Assembly: GCA_013400975.1 (NCBI GenBank)
Contig: WBMZ01014172.1
Location: forward strand, 1 to 64,000
Source: Atrichornis clamosus
Lineage: Eukaryota > Chordata > Aves > Passeriformes > Menuridae
Direction: 5' to 3'
Length of the DNA stretch: 64,000 nucleotides
This document shows positions 12,658 through 27,113 of this stretch, one piece after another. The notes below the pieces were generated by a model. It did not search any database. It had not been told where the DNA came from and worked only from the letters and a program-made list of their open reading frames with translations. Every line of letters begins with the position of its first letter. The first letter of the stretch is position 1. A program made the position numbers and the translations under genes.

Positions 12658-15600
12658 TGTACAATTTGGGATTTGGGGGCCAAACACCTATGAAATAGAT
12701 TTGATGTTATGGTGAAGAGCCAAATGATTTTTCATGGCTTTCAGTTTAGCAAGCAGCTGCTTAGCATCTTTCTTCCACCTAAGAGAACATGGGCAAGATG
12801 CTACCGGTGAAGGCAAGAACTGTTTGCTTCGTTGCTACAAGAGATGAACATCCTCAGGCCTAGCCTGGGACAGGGGGCCTGTCAAATATCTGACAAATCA
12901 GATCAAGTTCAGCTCCTCCTTTTCCACATTACTGATGGGAAGGTTCATGTTCATCATACACGTGACTGCTTCTCAATATTTAATTGCCTTATGTTGTTTA
13001 ATTCCAAAAAAACACATACGCATTTTTTTTGTTGATGTAGGAGAACATTGCCTGCTTGTGAAGGAGGAAAACACAAAAACCTTAGATGTCTTTTTACAAA
13101 CACCACTTCATCTGGAAGGTTTCAAGGCCTGGGTTTATTTCTTAAGGAAAGAATTGAAAACAAAACAGAAGGGGAAAAGGGTGACAAAAGGAATCAATGA
13201 ACCTAGGGGTGAGGATTGATTGGTTTAAGAAAGTAAGGTGATACCTGCACCTTTTGCTTATCTTCGGAGTGTTTTGGGTTTACAGAACTTGGACTGAAAT
13301 GTTCCTTGTTGATAATTATGAGCTAACTGAATCAGTCTGATGCTATAAGATGCTTTTTTTTACAGTTAATCACTGTATCCTACATCAATCTAATTTAAAT
13401 GCCTGACAGACTTGATGCAGTTAATAGTAACACTCACTTCTACCTTGTGCATTCTTGCCTTTGTTGGAAATGGTAAGAGAATTATCTATATTTCTAGCAA
13501 AAAAGAATAATTTCTTGAAATCTGACACTGAGTTTTAAGGTAAACATGAGGCAGAAACTGCCTAAAAGTCGTTCAGATTTGCTTAGGGCTTTGTAAGAAT
13601 ACACAGATACAGAGATGAAAAGCACCTTTTGGTGCTAGTAAGAAGGGTTTTCAAGTGAGTTGTGGCAATGACATGGTGTTTAATCCTCAAACATAATGAA
13701 GTTATATGGTTTTTAAATGCCTAGGAATTATAAACACATTAGTGTTGAATTGTTCTTCAGTGATAGCCCAGTTGAGTGATTTGTGTGCAGGTTCAACTGT
13801 AAATCATCGTAATTGTTGAACTCACCACTGTGCTGATTGCTCTTAGGACTTCTGAGTGAACACACTTACTTTTGGAGGTGGTGTCACCTACCTGAACTGA
13901 ACTCCAGAAGTAGTTTAATCTGATATAAAACATCCACATCTTAAATAAGTGTATTTAAAATAGAAAAAAAGAAGCAATTTGGTCTCAAGACAGTGAAGTC
14001 ATAGTGCAGTCTGAATTAGCAATTTTAAAACAATGGGCCAAATTCACACAAGTTAGTTTAGGCAGATGTTTGGCATCCTAGAGAACTGGTACTCTGAGGA
14101 AGAATCATTTGTGTTCTTGCTACTGCTGGCCTGAATTTTTAGGGATAAGTTGCTTTATATTTAGGTGTCAAAAGTTAATGATGGATTGGTGCTGCTGTCA
14201 CCAGCATTGTCTGCTTTTACACTGGCACTAAAGGAATGGATACTAGCAATTTCCTTTTGCACATCTGTCAGCATCTTCTCTGTAGGCTTCTGCCTCTGGT
14301 GACTAATGAGAAGAGATTAATGCAGAGAAAATGGGTCCTAATATCTCCCCATCTCCAAGAACCTATTCTCAAATTACTCTTTTTCTGCACTATGATAACT
14401 GTCAAAAAAACCAAGAAAGCCTTTTTAGTCATCATTTTCTGAGGTAGAGAGTCCGTGTTAGATCTGGTTTTCATACCTGATTGTGGGTGAAGCCCAGGTT
14501 AGAGTAAGAAAGGGAATAATGTCTGAAAAAAATATTGTTAACCTCCCAGACCTTCCTTTCTGCACACTTGTAGCTGCCCTTCTGCTCCCAGATTGAACAG
14601 GCTCCCTGAATTGCAGGAGGATGTTCCATATGAAAACCATTTACTGGGGTGAACTCTTAGGACTGTTTAAGATTACTGGAGAGAAAAAGGCAGTAGCTGT
14701 GTGTCAGGAATTTGATGATGAAACTATTCCCTGGCTTCCAAGACTCAAGTTGGTGAAGCACAAAGCAGCCAGCAGTGCTGGAGAGGACTAGCTAAGAATC
14801 CCTCCGTTTAACTTTGGAGTGGGGGAGAAGCAAACCCACGTTGACAGCATATTTCATGGGGGTGTCTGTGACTCTGGATGTGAGGTAGTACAAGAGAGAT
14901 CAGGATCTGGCCTTTTCAGCATTGACTGCTACATGGAGTGGGAGGGATTCTTGTTTGGCTGGTAATGGCGTGGATGAGGCTGTTGCAGATGCCAGCAGAT
15001 ATAAGAAAGATTCATGCTAGCTTCAAGCTCTGTTGGGAATACAGGGTCAAAAATCTGTGCTTGCTGAGTAGGAAAGGACAAAGCTAGAAGGAAAAGAGAT
15101 GCTATTTTTAAGTTTCCAAAAATATTAAAACAAATCCTTGGGAATATGCCTCTAGCTCACAAAATCTGGAGTTGCCTTAATCTTTGAGGTTGACCCAGAA
15201 TTAATTTTCTTTTTAAAAAACCCTAAAACCAAAAGCCAAAACAACCAAGCAGCCTATACAAATAAATATCTTCATTTTTGTTAGCAGAGACTGATTTCAG
15301 TTTGCTAGGAATCCTATCTTCTTTGAAAAACAGGGAAAAAAGTAAAGATCCAAGTTAATTGCGTGATTAAACTGGGATATTTTCCACTTCAGCAGTGTTC
15401 TGTTAAATAACACTCAGCTACAATGGTAGGCCTTAGCACATCTGGTCTGAAAAACACAGGAAGAGGAAATACATTGTTTATCAGACTAAATATAGTTGGA
15501 TTGGAGGTCTTCCTTCAGTAAAATGACCAGAGACAGTGGCTGATGTATCCTGGGCCAGATTTTCAGTTGTTGTAAATATTAGAGTTCCATGTATTCCACT

Positions 15601-18600
15601 GGTTATAATAGTGTTTACAGCCCAATGAGAAAATGGTCTCTTTGCAGAATACAAAATTTAAATTAAACCATGTGCTGTGGATCAGCTAATGAGAGATGCA
15701 GAGTCCCCACGTTTCCTTTGGGTTACGTGCACGTTTTAAGCCTTCCACTTGTGCAAGGATGGGGAAAACCAGGGTGGGTTCAGCCTGAAGACAGAAGTTG
15801 TATGCATTCATTATTTCTCATAGTCTGACTGTTATTTCTGTTTGAACAAACGGAGTCCATTCATTACCAGTCTATTTCATGTTTCCAGCATGTGTATATT
15901 TGCACTGCATACTGGGAGAGAGGGGAACTCCTTCCAGAGGCCTCCCACATCACGACTGACAGAAGCCTTGGAAGGAGCTGTCAGCATGTGGTCAGTTTTA
16001 TCTACGAACGGTGGACATGGCTGGTGGGAACTCAAAGCTACTGATAATAGTGGTTTAGCCCAGATTCATCTCAGCCACCCTTAGGCTTCTGTGGGCACTG
16101 TACAGTCACCTGAGAGAAACAGAAATTGCCTGGTGGGTGGAAAGGATATGCCACCTTCTCATTCTACCAGTTACATACAGAAAATTTCCTGAACTTAAGC
16201 ACATCAACAAGTGTCTTAATTTATTATGAATCCAAGCACCTCTGTGCTCATCAGCAGTGCACCCCTGCAAGCCCGGCTCCCACTTGTAGCTTATGCACAC
16301 CTGCAAGGTGTTTTGGAAGCCATTTGGACTGAGTTATATTGTCAATTAAAAGGAAGGGGCAAGAAAATATGTCTGCCCGGGGGTGAGTGTCCATGTGACT
16401 TTTTGTTGATTTTCCTGCATGGTAAGGACTGTGTCTGGGGGAACCTTTGGTATGTTTTCTGTATTTCTGTGGAGCTTCATCTCTTAGGTTTGAGCTCATT
16501 ACGAGCCAGGCGATTGTCATTGACATTGACAAGAAGAAACTCTCATCTTCCTTAGATCTTACCTCTGGGTGGCTGGTTTCTCAGTCTTTGTTGGGACCAC
16601 TATTTCAGATTTCAGTTGTGAGCATCAGTTCCTTTAGAGCTAAGCTAGTGCTTTCCTCTTCATCTGCTATTTCTGCCAGGAGTACCTGCTCTGATGATGC
16701 CAGTTGTGCTGTCTCTGGAATTCAGCTAAAGAGAGAATTCAGATAATCCTGTGCCAGAATGGAGAGGAAAAAGAGGTAAAAGAACAACGTGGGGAGACAT
16801 TCACCATCACAGTATCCTCCTGCTTCATGGCATGTTTTGCCCTTGCTTCTGAGAGCAGTGAAAGAGCACAGTTCCATCTTAAACAGTGCTGTCTTCCCAG
16901 TATCAGCCTTTCAATGACCCCAAAGTTAGTGTTGTAAAAAAAGAAAGTCAGACCTATTTCCCCCAGGAGGTTTGAATGAACTAACAGTGCTGGCTTGTAA
17001 GAAGTGAAAAGAAAGGAAAATGCAGAAGCTTGAAGGCTCTGACTTTTGCCTGCCCTGCAGAATTTAGTTACCTAGAAGTCGATAAGCAAAACAAGCTTAA
17101 CTCTTTCTGTTCTGAGAGAAAGGGTAAATTATTGCAATCACTAATTTTTAGCACATAGAAATCTCTGCTTTGTTTGAAAGGAGAGAAATGATATCTAGTA
17201 CCTCATTATTAGAATTTAGTGTATTATCTCTAATACATCCTAGAAAATGAGGCCATGCTCTTTTTTAATCTAGTCCAGTACCATGTTGAGAACTGTTTTT
17301 TCATTACATTATATGTAATATGATGACTGACTGTAACTTTGATTATTGGGAAAGAAATTAATGCAACGTTCACACATGACATGAAATAGTTTTCTAATGC
17401 ATGATTTGCTGACCTTGGACAAAAGCAGATTTTCTTCTGCTCTCCAAGAAACTCTTGAGGCAGGCAAATGCACTCCCTTCTCCTCTACAGAGCAAAGAAA
17501 GCATTTCTGGATCCCATACAAAGTGATTCACAGCTCTACACAGTCGCTGTAGGCCAGAAGGCCCAAAGATGCAGACATTCTCCTCCTCTGTTTTCCTCTG
17601 AAATGAGAGCACAGCAGTAACTCTGACAGCTAGTCTCTGGCTGCTGAGTAACCAGGCTGTAGTTTAAGGTGGGGAGCATTCTCCCTTTTGCACTTAATGG
17701 AGTACTGTGTGTTCAGGCTGGATGGCAGTATTTGCTTCTGTAAATATAGTAATACCAATTTGCATCCTCCACCTGAGTCCAATACCTGTCTATATTCATA
17801 TCTCCCAAGGAGAGAAGATAATCTCTAAGCTTCTGTAGTGTTAAATATCCCTGCCCTAACCTGAAGGCACAAAAGCAGCATGCAATGAAATACAGCTGTT
17901 TTCTTTGATTTAATTTATTTTTTCTTCGAAAATAATTTTGCTTGCATTCAGTAGTAATAGAGTGATAGTATCAATGACCAGAGAACAGTAAAACTGCTGA
18001 CAGTTGTTTGTAATGCCTGGAATAATTATGTAAATTAGAGATGGGAAGGGCTAGTAGAGGATTTAGTTCCCTACCCTGAACAGCGCTGGGTTACACCTGT
18101 ATTCTCCATTCGGCTTGTGATATCCTAGGATTAGTATATTTACCAAGAAGCATGACACAGACTTACCAGGCCAAGTTACTTGAGGTTTGGTGATGTATTA
18201 AAATTCTGTAGGAAAATAAATGAAAGTTTCAACAGAAACTGAAAAATCCCCTCAATAGCTACTTACACACAATAGCTCAAATTTGTACATTGTTTCCCCA
18301 CTTCTAAAAAGGGAGATTTTGAAGCACAGGTGGATTATAGCCGGTATTTTCAAGTTGAATGGTTGGAGTTCTTGGGAGTTTTTCTGTGGTGAAGAGCATC
18401 TGCATCTTTTCAGTGGACAGTCACTGCAAAACCAACTCACACAACATTATAAAATGTAAAGTGATAACTGAGTATCCTGTAGCACTTTTCATGAATTAAG
18501 GTGGGATTCGTCTGATTGCATGTTGATGTCTGCACTGGAGCAAGACACCATAGGTAGTCAGTACACCAAGGAATGCCAGCCTGCTCATCCTGCGTGCCTG

Positions 18601-19609
18601 GAGTTCATCACATGAAGTGCACCCCAGCTCCACTGACTTACACTGGCTTCCAGGCAGCCACTGGCACTGCAGGCATCTGACATAGAGATGGATCCTCTGG
18701 CTGGATTGCAGCACTGATCTTTGTGTTGTGGTTAGCAATGGTACTGACCTCTGCTTCCAACCTGATGCTTGTTGGGAAATGAGGCTTTTTTTTTTTTTTT
18801 TTTTAGAGCAAGTAGCACTACAGTGGTGGATAAAGTAACTGATCCTTAGTTACAATACTGTGGCGTAAAAATGCTTTGGGTTTTCTCAAGTATTTTAGAG
18901 ATAAGGTTACTGTGTGAACATTGGACTGTGCATAACTTAGAATGTGTTAGGACACATAATATGTGTGTCCCTGTTGATGAAAGTATTTCCTTATGCTTAT
19001 TAAATACTAGATAACTATCATTAAACTTTCCCTAAAGAATCTGCTAGAATGACAAAGGATTCAAGTCTTCATCTATGCTACAAAACAATCAACCACAACA
19101 GCTCTGCTGATTTTGGAATGTTCCCCCCACCCTCCAGTTTCAGCTTACAAAAGTATTTCCAACCCTGCATAGTTGGCTATCTGCATGTATGCTTACAGTC
19201 TGTACAGAAATGCACTAAAATGAGTTGTCCTACGTGGGAAGGCTTTATATTGTATAGAAAATGTGGCACTAGGTACTGCTCTTCATGTGCACAGGAGAGT
19301 TAACAGGTGTCAGTCTCGTTTACAGAAATGATGGCGCTTTGCAATTTTCTATAATATATTGCAATATATTTAAATGTCCTGTTTGACATGTGAAATGAAA
19401 TTAAGTTAATGCATTGTTATGTATTTGAAGTAAGAGGAAGATGATTCACTAACGACCAGCAAGGTTTTTAGAAAGGTGTCCAGTACGTAGCCGTCTGTGT
19501 GATCTGTCTGGTGTATGTGATATTAAAGGAAGCAACAATACTGTCACTGTTTAGAATGAAGAGTTTCTTTTGAATGATGCAATAGCTTACAATGTCTTTC
19601 CTTTGTAGC
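12658..19609 (+). other. ZHX1: ZHX1 proximal 3'UTR and probable 3' intron
   Basis: No coding sequence is recognised. The proximal part must be ZHX1 3'UTR. AATAAA occurs at 15261-15266 and 18215-18220, but neither is clearly a cleavage site. ZHX-family genes often splice just after the stop to a separate 3'UTR exon. Candidate donors exist (for example a gtgagg near 13208 or gtaagg near 13233), but sequence alone does not choose between them. A T20 tract at about 18785-18804 is the only simple repeat of note. Confidence 0.4.
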
Positions 19610-20475
19610 TGCCCAGTGTGGTGAAGGGGAAGCAGTTCTTGAAAAGTTTCAAGATAACTGGTTAACTGTGAATGGGCCTAATCTTTCGTGAAACCAAGAA
19701 AAATTTTGGACACACACAGGACTTGAATACTCAAAAGGATTGGAACTTAGTGTTGTGCCAAAGTTAAACTACTGCAGTTGGCAGTTCTGCACTGTAAATG
19801 GAAGACTGATTAAAAGACAGCTTGTAAAAAAAATTTCAGATTTTAATACAGTATGTTTTTATTCTGATACATGATGGAAACATTCTGTTTTAGACCTTTT
19901 TTGAAGAGGCTTCAGTGACCACTAGATTTTGTCCTCTTATATTTTGTTTGGCCTGATATTATATGTTTTAGTAAGATGGGCTTTATTGCCTGTGTTCTTT
20001 GATATGTGATTAAGCTTATAGCTTTGAGTGACCAAACATTTTACAGAGTAAAAGTTCTTAGAAACAGTATAATGTAACTGATATTTCTGTGTCTTATTTA
20101 TCAGGCTCTGCACAAACTTGGAAAGTTGTGCTGGACTTGTACAACTCATATATGGGAATGCAGCATACTTCTGGATATAACAAACCTAAGCCTTTGTGGC
20201 TGTACGGACCTTGTCTTTGGATTTATTTTTGTTATTTTTTTGAGGCAAAGAAACAAATGGATGCTGCTGTAAAATATTTGTAATATTGCCATTATTGCTT
20301 TCTGTAGCAATTACTGCTTTTGCTTCAACAGATAAAGAAAATAAATCAGAGATAGAAAAATCCTAAAAGATGCTGGTAGAAGAAAGGATCATGTGAGAAC
20401 TTCTGAAAATAAACTTTGTACCAAAAATTTGAAAACAGAAATAATGGAATAAATGTCTCCTTACTGAGTGTGTGT
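19610..20475 (+). other. ZHX1: Candidate distal 3'UTR exon of ZHX1
   Basis: The acceptor 'tgtctttcctttgtag' ends at 19609. About 850 bases without a long frame follow, ending in two AATAAA signals near 20407 and 20450; the second has a GT-rich downstream element ('gagtgtgtgtggtttt'). This layout suits a terminal 3'UTR exon. Assignment to ZHX1 rests on strand, position and the family habit of a separate 3'UTR exon. It could instead be an unrelated non-coding transcript. Confidence 0.4.
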
Positions 20476-23400
20476 GGTTTTAAGAGGTGGTGTGAAAACC
20501 AGAAATCATGTCTGTTTGAAAATGTCACAAACCAGATCTTCTCAAATATCTTTTTCCCGGTTACACAAAACTGAATTTCACCAATTCCTCAGATGCATTG
20601 AATTTAGAGAACTAGCTTGGCTGAACAGCCAGTGTGAGGTCAGCTTCACGTGTGAGTCAGTACAGCTGCTTGTTGCTGAACTGTTCTGCTGTGTCAGCAG
20701 CCCAGGGACGTTCACGTGATTTTCCTCATTAAGGCAGATGCTTTTTATTACGGCATTCGAAATATTCGGGGTGGGGAGAGTAGGGGTGGGTAGGAGCCAC
20801 CTCCTCGCTGAAGACCCTGTCAGTTGGACATGATGCTTTGAGGCTGCTTTACGTGTGCCTTCTCCTCAGATGAGAAGGATCTGAAGTAAGAGCTGCTGTT
20901 GAGCTGTGCCTTTCTCCCATGAGCCTGAACTGCCATCACTCACCGCAGCTCCCTGCCACTGTCTTGCATGAGTGTGACTCATCACACCCATCTATCCCAA
21001 CTGTTGTGCTGCAGCTCCAGGGGCTCGAGACTTCGTTTTCCTTGCAGGATGTGGCCTTGTGCCTGCAGGTGAATCCCCATCAAAGAAAAACACGTTTAAA
21101 GCGGTAGAGTTGTTCCTGTGTTGTAGCTAATGTTAGTCTGAAAAAGTACATCTCTTGCTGAAGTAGTAAGCACAGGCCTGGAGATGAACACTAGTAGTGT
21201 TTGCCCAAATAGTTTGGTAAAAAAAAAGAATGCTTACTCAAGAATCCATCAGCTAATGAGGGAGTTATGAGAAGTACTGGAATATGCATGCAGTAACCTT
21301 TTTTTAAAGCTACCTTTTTTGTTTACAGTGTTATCAGCAATTCCAAAGTGCTGCAATTCAGTAGATATTTTCACAAGAGACCAGCTGGCCTTGTGGGTTG
21401 TTTCCCCTCTCCCAACCTCCTCTTCTCAGCATCTTTCATCTGGCATTTGTTTTCATAACAATACTGTCAACTACTATTTTTACAAATTTAAAATACCAAG
21501 CCACTTTGTGCACTGCCTTTTTTCCTTTGTATGCCAGAAAGTCCCCTCTATAAATTGTTCCCTGTAGGCTTGGTGTTGCTTCGAAATATTGCTGGTGGTG
21601 GTCCTTAGTCTCAGATGGTGGTTTCTAACACTTCAGGTGGTTAAATGACTTGTTGCACTTCAAATACTGTAAAATGAAATATTTTAATATATATTTCTAC
21701 TGCTATAACATTGAACTACTAGCATTGTTACTAATTTCCCTCTCATGTGTGTTTCTTTACAGATTAAGTGCTGAGCTGATCCTCATTACCTTAAAATACT
21801 TGGTAGAAGAAATAAAAGCTGGGAAAAGGGAATGAAAGTGTGTATCATACCTAGTTGATTTGTGTCTTTGGGTGAAAATAAAGGTCAGTGTTGGCAGTAA
21901 TTCTCCTCTTAGTGATTTTCAGTTCTCCTAAATGAAAGCCAAAAAGGAAAAAACCATAATTTCAGTAAAGCCTGTCTTAAGGGACTAATGTGGAAGAGGG
22001 CCCACAAAATAGCCTCTAATATAATGTGCCCTGAACTGAAGGAGATGGTCAGATAGTATTGCAATTGTAACTGCTCTCAGTTCTGGAGTTTCTTTCCACA
22101 ACTAACCAGAGCCTCCAGATGAAGTCCAGCTGCAGGGATTTCTATGCAAGCATCACACCTGGCACCCACAAAGTGCAGAACTGGAGTCCTGCAGATGCCC
22201 TGTTACGGAAGTGGTTCATCACTTTTCCTAGAGATACCACTAAGTTAAAAACTGCATCACTGATGTATGTTTTATAGTTTTCTTTGCTCTAAATTCATTT
22301 CACTTGCAATAACTGGGGGAAGGGAGCAGTTGTGGGCAAAGTCCATTCTGGATTTCTCCATTTGTTTTCGTGTGTTCATTGAGCAGTGCTTCCCCTCTGC
22401 TGTGCCTCACACTGTCTATGGGCGCTGCTGCTTGTATAAGGCAAATGTGGAGACATAGAATCTAAATTTAATAGCAGTTTCCACTAATTCTCTCCAGCAG
22501 TGCAAAAGCTCTATGGGAAACGAGGCACTGCAGAATCAACAGTTTGGTTGTTTCCCATGTGGAGGCAGCCTTCATATGGAAAAGGAGAGCAAGGACTGAA
22601 AAATACGAGTTGTGAGGGTCACTGAAGGGCAGGCCTGAAGTCCTGGGTGTATTTTCTTCAATGTAGCATATTTTTTTCTAATTCTTTTGATTAGTTTCTC
22701 TTTGTTCCCGCAAGACAGCAATATTGTAAGTCAGCTCAGTTTATTCCATGTTGTTACAATAGAGATCTTAAATGGTGTCTTAGAGGAGTTGCCACCAGTG
22801 TTGCTTAGTCCTGCCCTGTCCAGAAAACCACAGTAGTAAAGTTTTAACCTAGAGAAGTAACAAATCCACTGTGGTCTGTGTGGCCTGGTTTCATCAGAAG
22901 TAGCAACTAAGCAGCAAGCATAATGGGGGCCAGGGCAAGTTAATGGGTTTTCAGAAAAACTGCTAAAACTGAAAAAAAAGGCATAGAGGGAGGCATACAA
23001 ACTTCACTGTGCCCAACAGAGAGTCTGTTGGGGGGTTTTCCAGCTAGAGCACTAGGTTGGAGATACCACCCTTTGCCATGACTTTTGTATCCACAGACCA
23101 GCAAGGTACAACCTCAGTGCTTCTACCACATGGCTGAGTGAAACAGTTCAGACGCATGATCACATCAGTACTGGAAATGTGTAGGCTTGCCTGGGAAGAT
23201 CACTGCTTTAGGATTCTTTCTAGCACTTGATCACCTTCTTTTTTCTGTCTTTCCAGAAAGCTTTTTTCCTCTTTTCTTTTCAACAACTTTCAGGTCAAAT
23301 CCAAGGGCATGCTCCTTCTGCTCATCATTTATCCTACTAGACAGAAAATAGTTGCAAAACCCATTAATAGCTGAACACATCTGTGTGCAGTACACCCTTT

Positions 23401-26400
23401 TGGCAATAACAACTTTATTGGGTTTTGTGAGGCCTGAGGGGGATGGATTATGGCCTAGTTAATACGGCTTGCTTGAAAGGTTGCACTGTCTTAAGGTAGA
23501 GCAGGTAAATGAACCATCTTTTGAGGGATGCATCTTCTCCTGTCTGTCCTAAGGACCCCTAAAAAGCTTTTGGCTTCTATAAACAACAAACAGTTTGTAC
23601 TCTTTGATTTCCATGATGCACCCCCCACCTCCCCACTCAATTTTTGTTGTGTCTTACTACAGTAAGTAGAACTTACTGCCATAATTTTAAGATATGCTAG
23701 AGTTCCTCTGAGCTCGTCAGAGCTTTAGGTGCAGTTTTGTTTGCAGTTTGTAGTAGTGATAACCTCTGTCTGCCCCCAGCCGTGAAATGTTATTTCTATT
23801 ACCCTCCCAGTTAATCATAGAAAATATCCCCTTATGTGTGACACCATGCAAAGAAGAAGAAAGATGTTCTCTGCTGTAAAGAACCTGCAACCTAAATAAA
23901 AGGCAAGAGACAAGAACACAGCGAGACAACGTCAGTAAATAAAGAGCTGCTCCTCTTTTCATGAGTGTGTTTAGAGAAGAGCCTATTTTATGACTATCCA
24001 AAAAAGAAAACTAATCTTCCCTCAAGGTATGAATATTTCACAATGTCTGGAAGAATCTACTTAATGATTCAGGAGCCACCCCATCCTTTGAGGAATGCTG
24101 CCTGTGGGCCTTACTGCCTTCTTCACTACAGGCAGCTCTCTTGCTTTGAGGAGGGAACTAATCTCTCTTCTGCTTTCTTCCAAAGGGAGCTGCTTTCCAG
24201 CATATTTTAATAAAGCCATGTGAGAGCTGCATTATTCCTGGCCGATGTGTGTGGGTAGTGCCTACCAAGACAAGGCCCTAGTTGCCGACTGAGGTTTCTT
24301 GTTTCTGCTGTGTGTGCTTGGTAGTCTCTGAAACCTTTGTGGTGTGTGTGTGCTGGCACAAGAGTGCCCAGACTGTGGCAAGGACTCATGGAGGCTATCA
24401 CAATACAAATAATAACATCATAATTAAAGAAGCACTGGAGAAGAATTCTTTTGAATTAATTTTGCCTCAGAGTAGACAGGGAAGCAGGGACAAGAAGGAC
24501 TTGGAGGCAAACTTCATCTTCCATGCTGCATTTTCTTTTCCTGGCCGGAAGAGTCGGGCAATAGGACAGCGTGACAAATCCCTGCCTATCGCTGGAGTTG
24601 TCTTCACGGCCTGGGCTGTCTCTGGGCTCACCCTGACTGTAAGATAAAGCTGGCCTGCCCCTCACTTGCCTGCCCCCACTCACCCAGGGTGAAGCTGGGT
24701 CACAGCCCCTCACTGCTGCCATAATGAGCATGCTTGTGTGAACAGCCACAATGGCTTTGCTGATGCGCAGGAACTCGCTTGGAGACCACAACTTAGTGGA
24801 GCCCATTTTTATTGGTCTGATGTTCATGTGCCGAGCTGGTGGCTGGCACTGGAGTAAGACCTTGGCTGCCTGTAGGGAGAGATTCATCTACAGCTTCTTT
24901 TCATCCCTGAAGCTGCCTACACAGAGCAGCTGCAGCAGCACAGGCTCTTGCAGGGTTCATATATATCTGAGCCCCCTCAAAGCTGCTTCTTCCAGGGATG
25001 ATGTTTTCTCGTGTGTGAAGCCAAGGCTAACAGCACCAAGGCAAATCATGCCATGCAAACTAAGGCAAACAGCTTTACTTAAGTACAGTGAGAACTTGTA
25101 TTCTGGCAGTTACACCCATGACTTGGATCAGGGAGAAACTGAGCAAACCTCCGGTACTGACAAGGCAGAGGAATTTCCTAAAGTTGCATTTTTTCATTTC
25201 TGTAACTAATATATGAGTTTTTAAATGTCTTGAGGGAAGGCAGGGGCAGGGGAGAGCTGGGCAAAGAAGAAATGAAGAAGAGAGGCAATTCTATGCCCAT
25301 GATTTATGACTGAAACCACATAGTCAGCAGCTAGGCCCCCTGTGTAGCACTCAGGAATCATGGCTCTCCTATCACTGATTGGCCAGACAAAAGCACTCTC
25401 TGCATTGCAACACAGAGCCTTTTGTGGACCACGTTGGTATCCTCAGAAGAAATGATGGCTGAAACCCCCAGCCCTGGAGGACTCTGCAATCCAAGCTGGC
25501 AGCAAACCAGCTGCTGTGGGATTTGCCCCCGGGAGTGCCTTGCTCTTTGTGTTTTACTTTGAGCTGGGGCCACATTTCACTTTGATTACTCATGTTTCTT
25601 TCTTTGGTTTTTCTTGATTTTGATTTGTTCTTTTTCATCTTTCTGGATTTTTGTGCCTTGTTCATTAGACCAGTGTGTTGCAGTATGACCTGGAGTCCTG
25701 GAGAAGGAGGAAAGGGAACATGGGTGTCCCAGGGTATGTGAGGAGCACTACAGGCAATGTAACTCTTCGGACACTTGTGCAAACCTCCCCAGACTGACTC
25801 CCGTGTGCTTTGCCTGGCCTGGCCTGTGGGCAGGAGGAAGGCAGATGGTTTTGCTGTGCACATACAAGTGACTGTCCTCACCTACCTTGATACTACAAAA
25901 GAAAGACCAAAGCATGACAAACAAACTCCTGATTCTCTCCAGACTTACTTGCTGAACAGTTTCCTCTGTTCTGGAGAGCTTGTTTGCCAAACAGAAAGTT
26001 TAGAAGCAAAAGGAACATCAGTCTGCTTTCATTTTTCAGATCAAATCCAACTGCCAAAGTTGAGTTTCTACCCTGACATTTATGGTAGGTCATGCTACAT
26101 TCAGTCACAACTATGCTGGTATGGGAGGGTATTTTAAGTGCCTAAAAAGAAAAACGAAAGAAAAACTAACAAAACCAAACCATGTGTTTTACGTATCTAC
26201 TAGAAGGAAACCTTTAAAATGATCCATACAAGAAGTGCCTTGGCCTCAAAAGCTGTTCTGGTATAAACAAGTTCATTAGTCCATTTCGCAGGCTAAGTAG
26301 TACAAAGATGACTTTTCAGCTCGCCTTCTCCAAACCTGCGTGGTGATTAGACTGGACAGAATGGACTTTCCTGGTTGGACAGACTGGCAAGGTGGAGAGG

Positions 26401-26930
26401 GGAAACAACAGCACAGTACACTTAAAACACAGCACAGTGTGCACAGTAGTACCTTTAGGCAGGGCAGGCAGCTGGAGCAGGTATAGCCTCACCTGGGCTC
26501 TGTCAAAGAACAGGCATGTGCCTGAGCCTTGACATCCTGAAGAAGGTCTAGGATCAGTCTTCACTTTGTCCTGTCCCCATTTCCCATAGCACAGTGTAGG
26601 GTAATCTGGGAAAGCCTGTGTGGAAAGCCTGAAATGTCACAGAATCACAGAATTTTTAAGGTTGAAAGGGACTTCTGGATATCATCTAGTCCAACCCCCT
26701 GCCAACGCAGGGTCACCTAGAGCAGGTTACGCACCAGCTTCCCTTTCTGCTTTGGGGTAGAAATGAAACCAAATAGAGAAGTTACCAAAACACACTCGCA
26801 CTCACTCCTGCACAGTCACTGGGCCGAGATAGTAACAGAGCACCTCTATAATTGCGCAGTTAATTTATCAAAGCACGGGGCTCTGTTTCAGCTCTTCATT
26901 AGACGGTGTCTCAGCACTTCCCTTACGCTG
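20476..26930. other. Intergenic region between ZHX1 and C8orf76
   Basis: No protein is recognised. Anonymous frames of 120-170 codons at 24.3-25.9 kb overlap one another on opposite strands, have no visible domain and look like chance. A short CR1 tip lies at about 26.64-26.73 kb. The rest appears to be unique AT-rich sequence. Confidence 0.6.
26638..26731 (-). mobile_element. CR1 LINE 3' tip (minus orientation)
   Basis: The stretch opens with 'cacagaatcacagaat', runs through 'ggttgaaagggacttctgg' and reaches 'catctagtccaaccccctgc'. This is the reverse complement of the avian CR1 3' terminus. The copy is severely 5'-truncated (about 95 bp), as most CR1 copies are, and lies about 270 bp upstream of the C8orf76 start codon. 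Confidence 0.85.
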
Positions 26931-26999
26931 AGTGCTGACCGATCTCCTCCCCGTGCGCGGAGCGGGGCCGGCGGGAGGCGCGCGGGGGCGGCGGGAGCG

Positions 27000-27113
27000 A
27001 TGGAGCCGGCGCTGGGCCCGGAGTTCGAGGAGTCCCTGTTCGCGCCGAGCCGGGAGCGGCGCTCGGGCGGCGGGGACGGGGCTCCCTGCGGCGCCAGGCA
27101 CTGCGAGCCCCGC
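27000..27113 (+). CDS. C8orf76: C8orf76 coding exon 1
   Basis: 38 codons from ATG to ...HCEPR, followed by donor gtgagg, phase 0. The human counterpart also breaks at CEP before the WF of the next exon. Very GC-rich. Confidence 0.9.

Noticed and set aside
24282..25881. Anonymous frames of 120-170 codons on opposite strands in the intergenic region
   Set aside because: They overlap each other antisense, have no domain or homology I can recognise, and sit in moderately GC-rich sequence where chance frames are expected.
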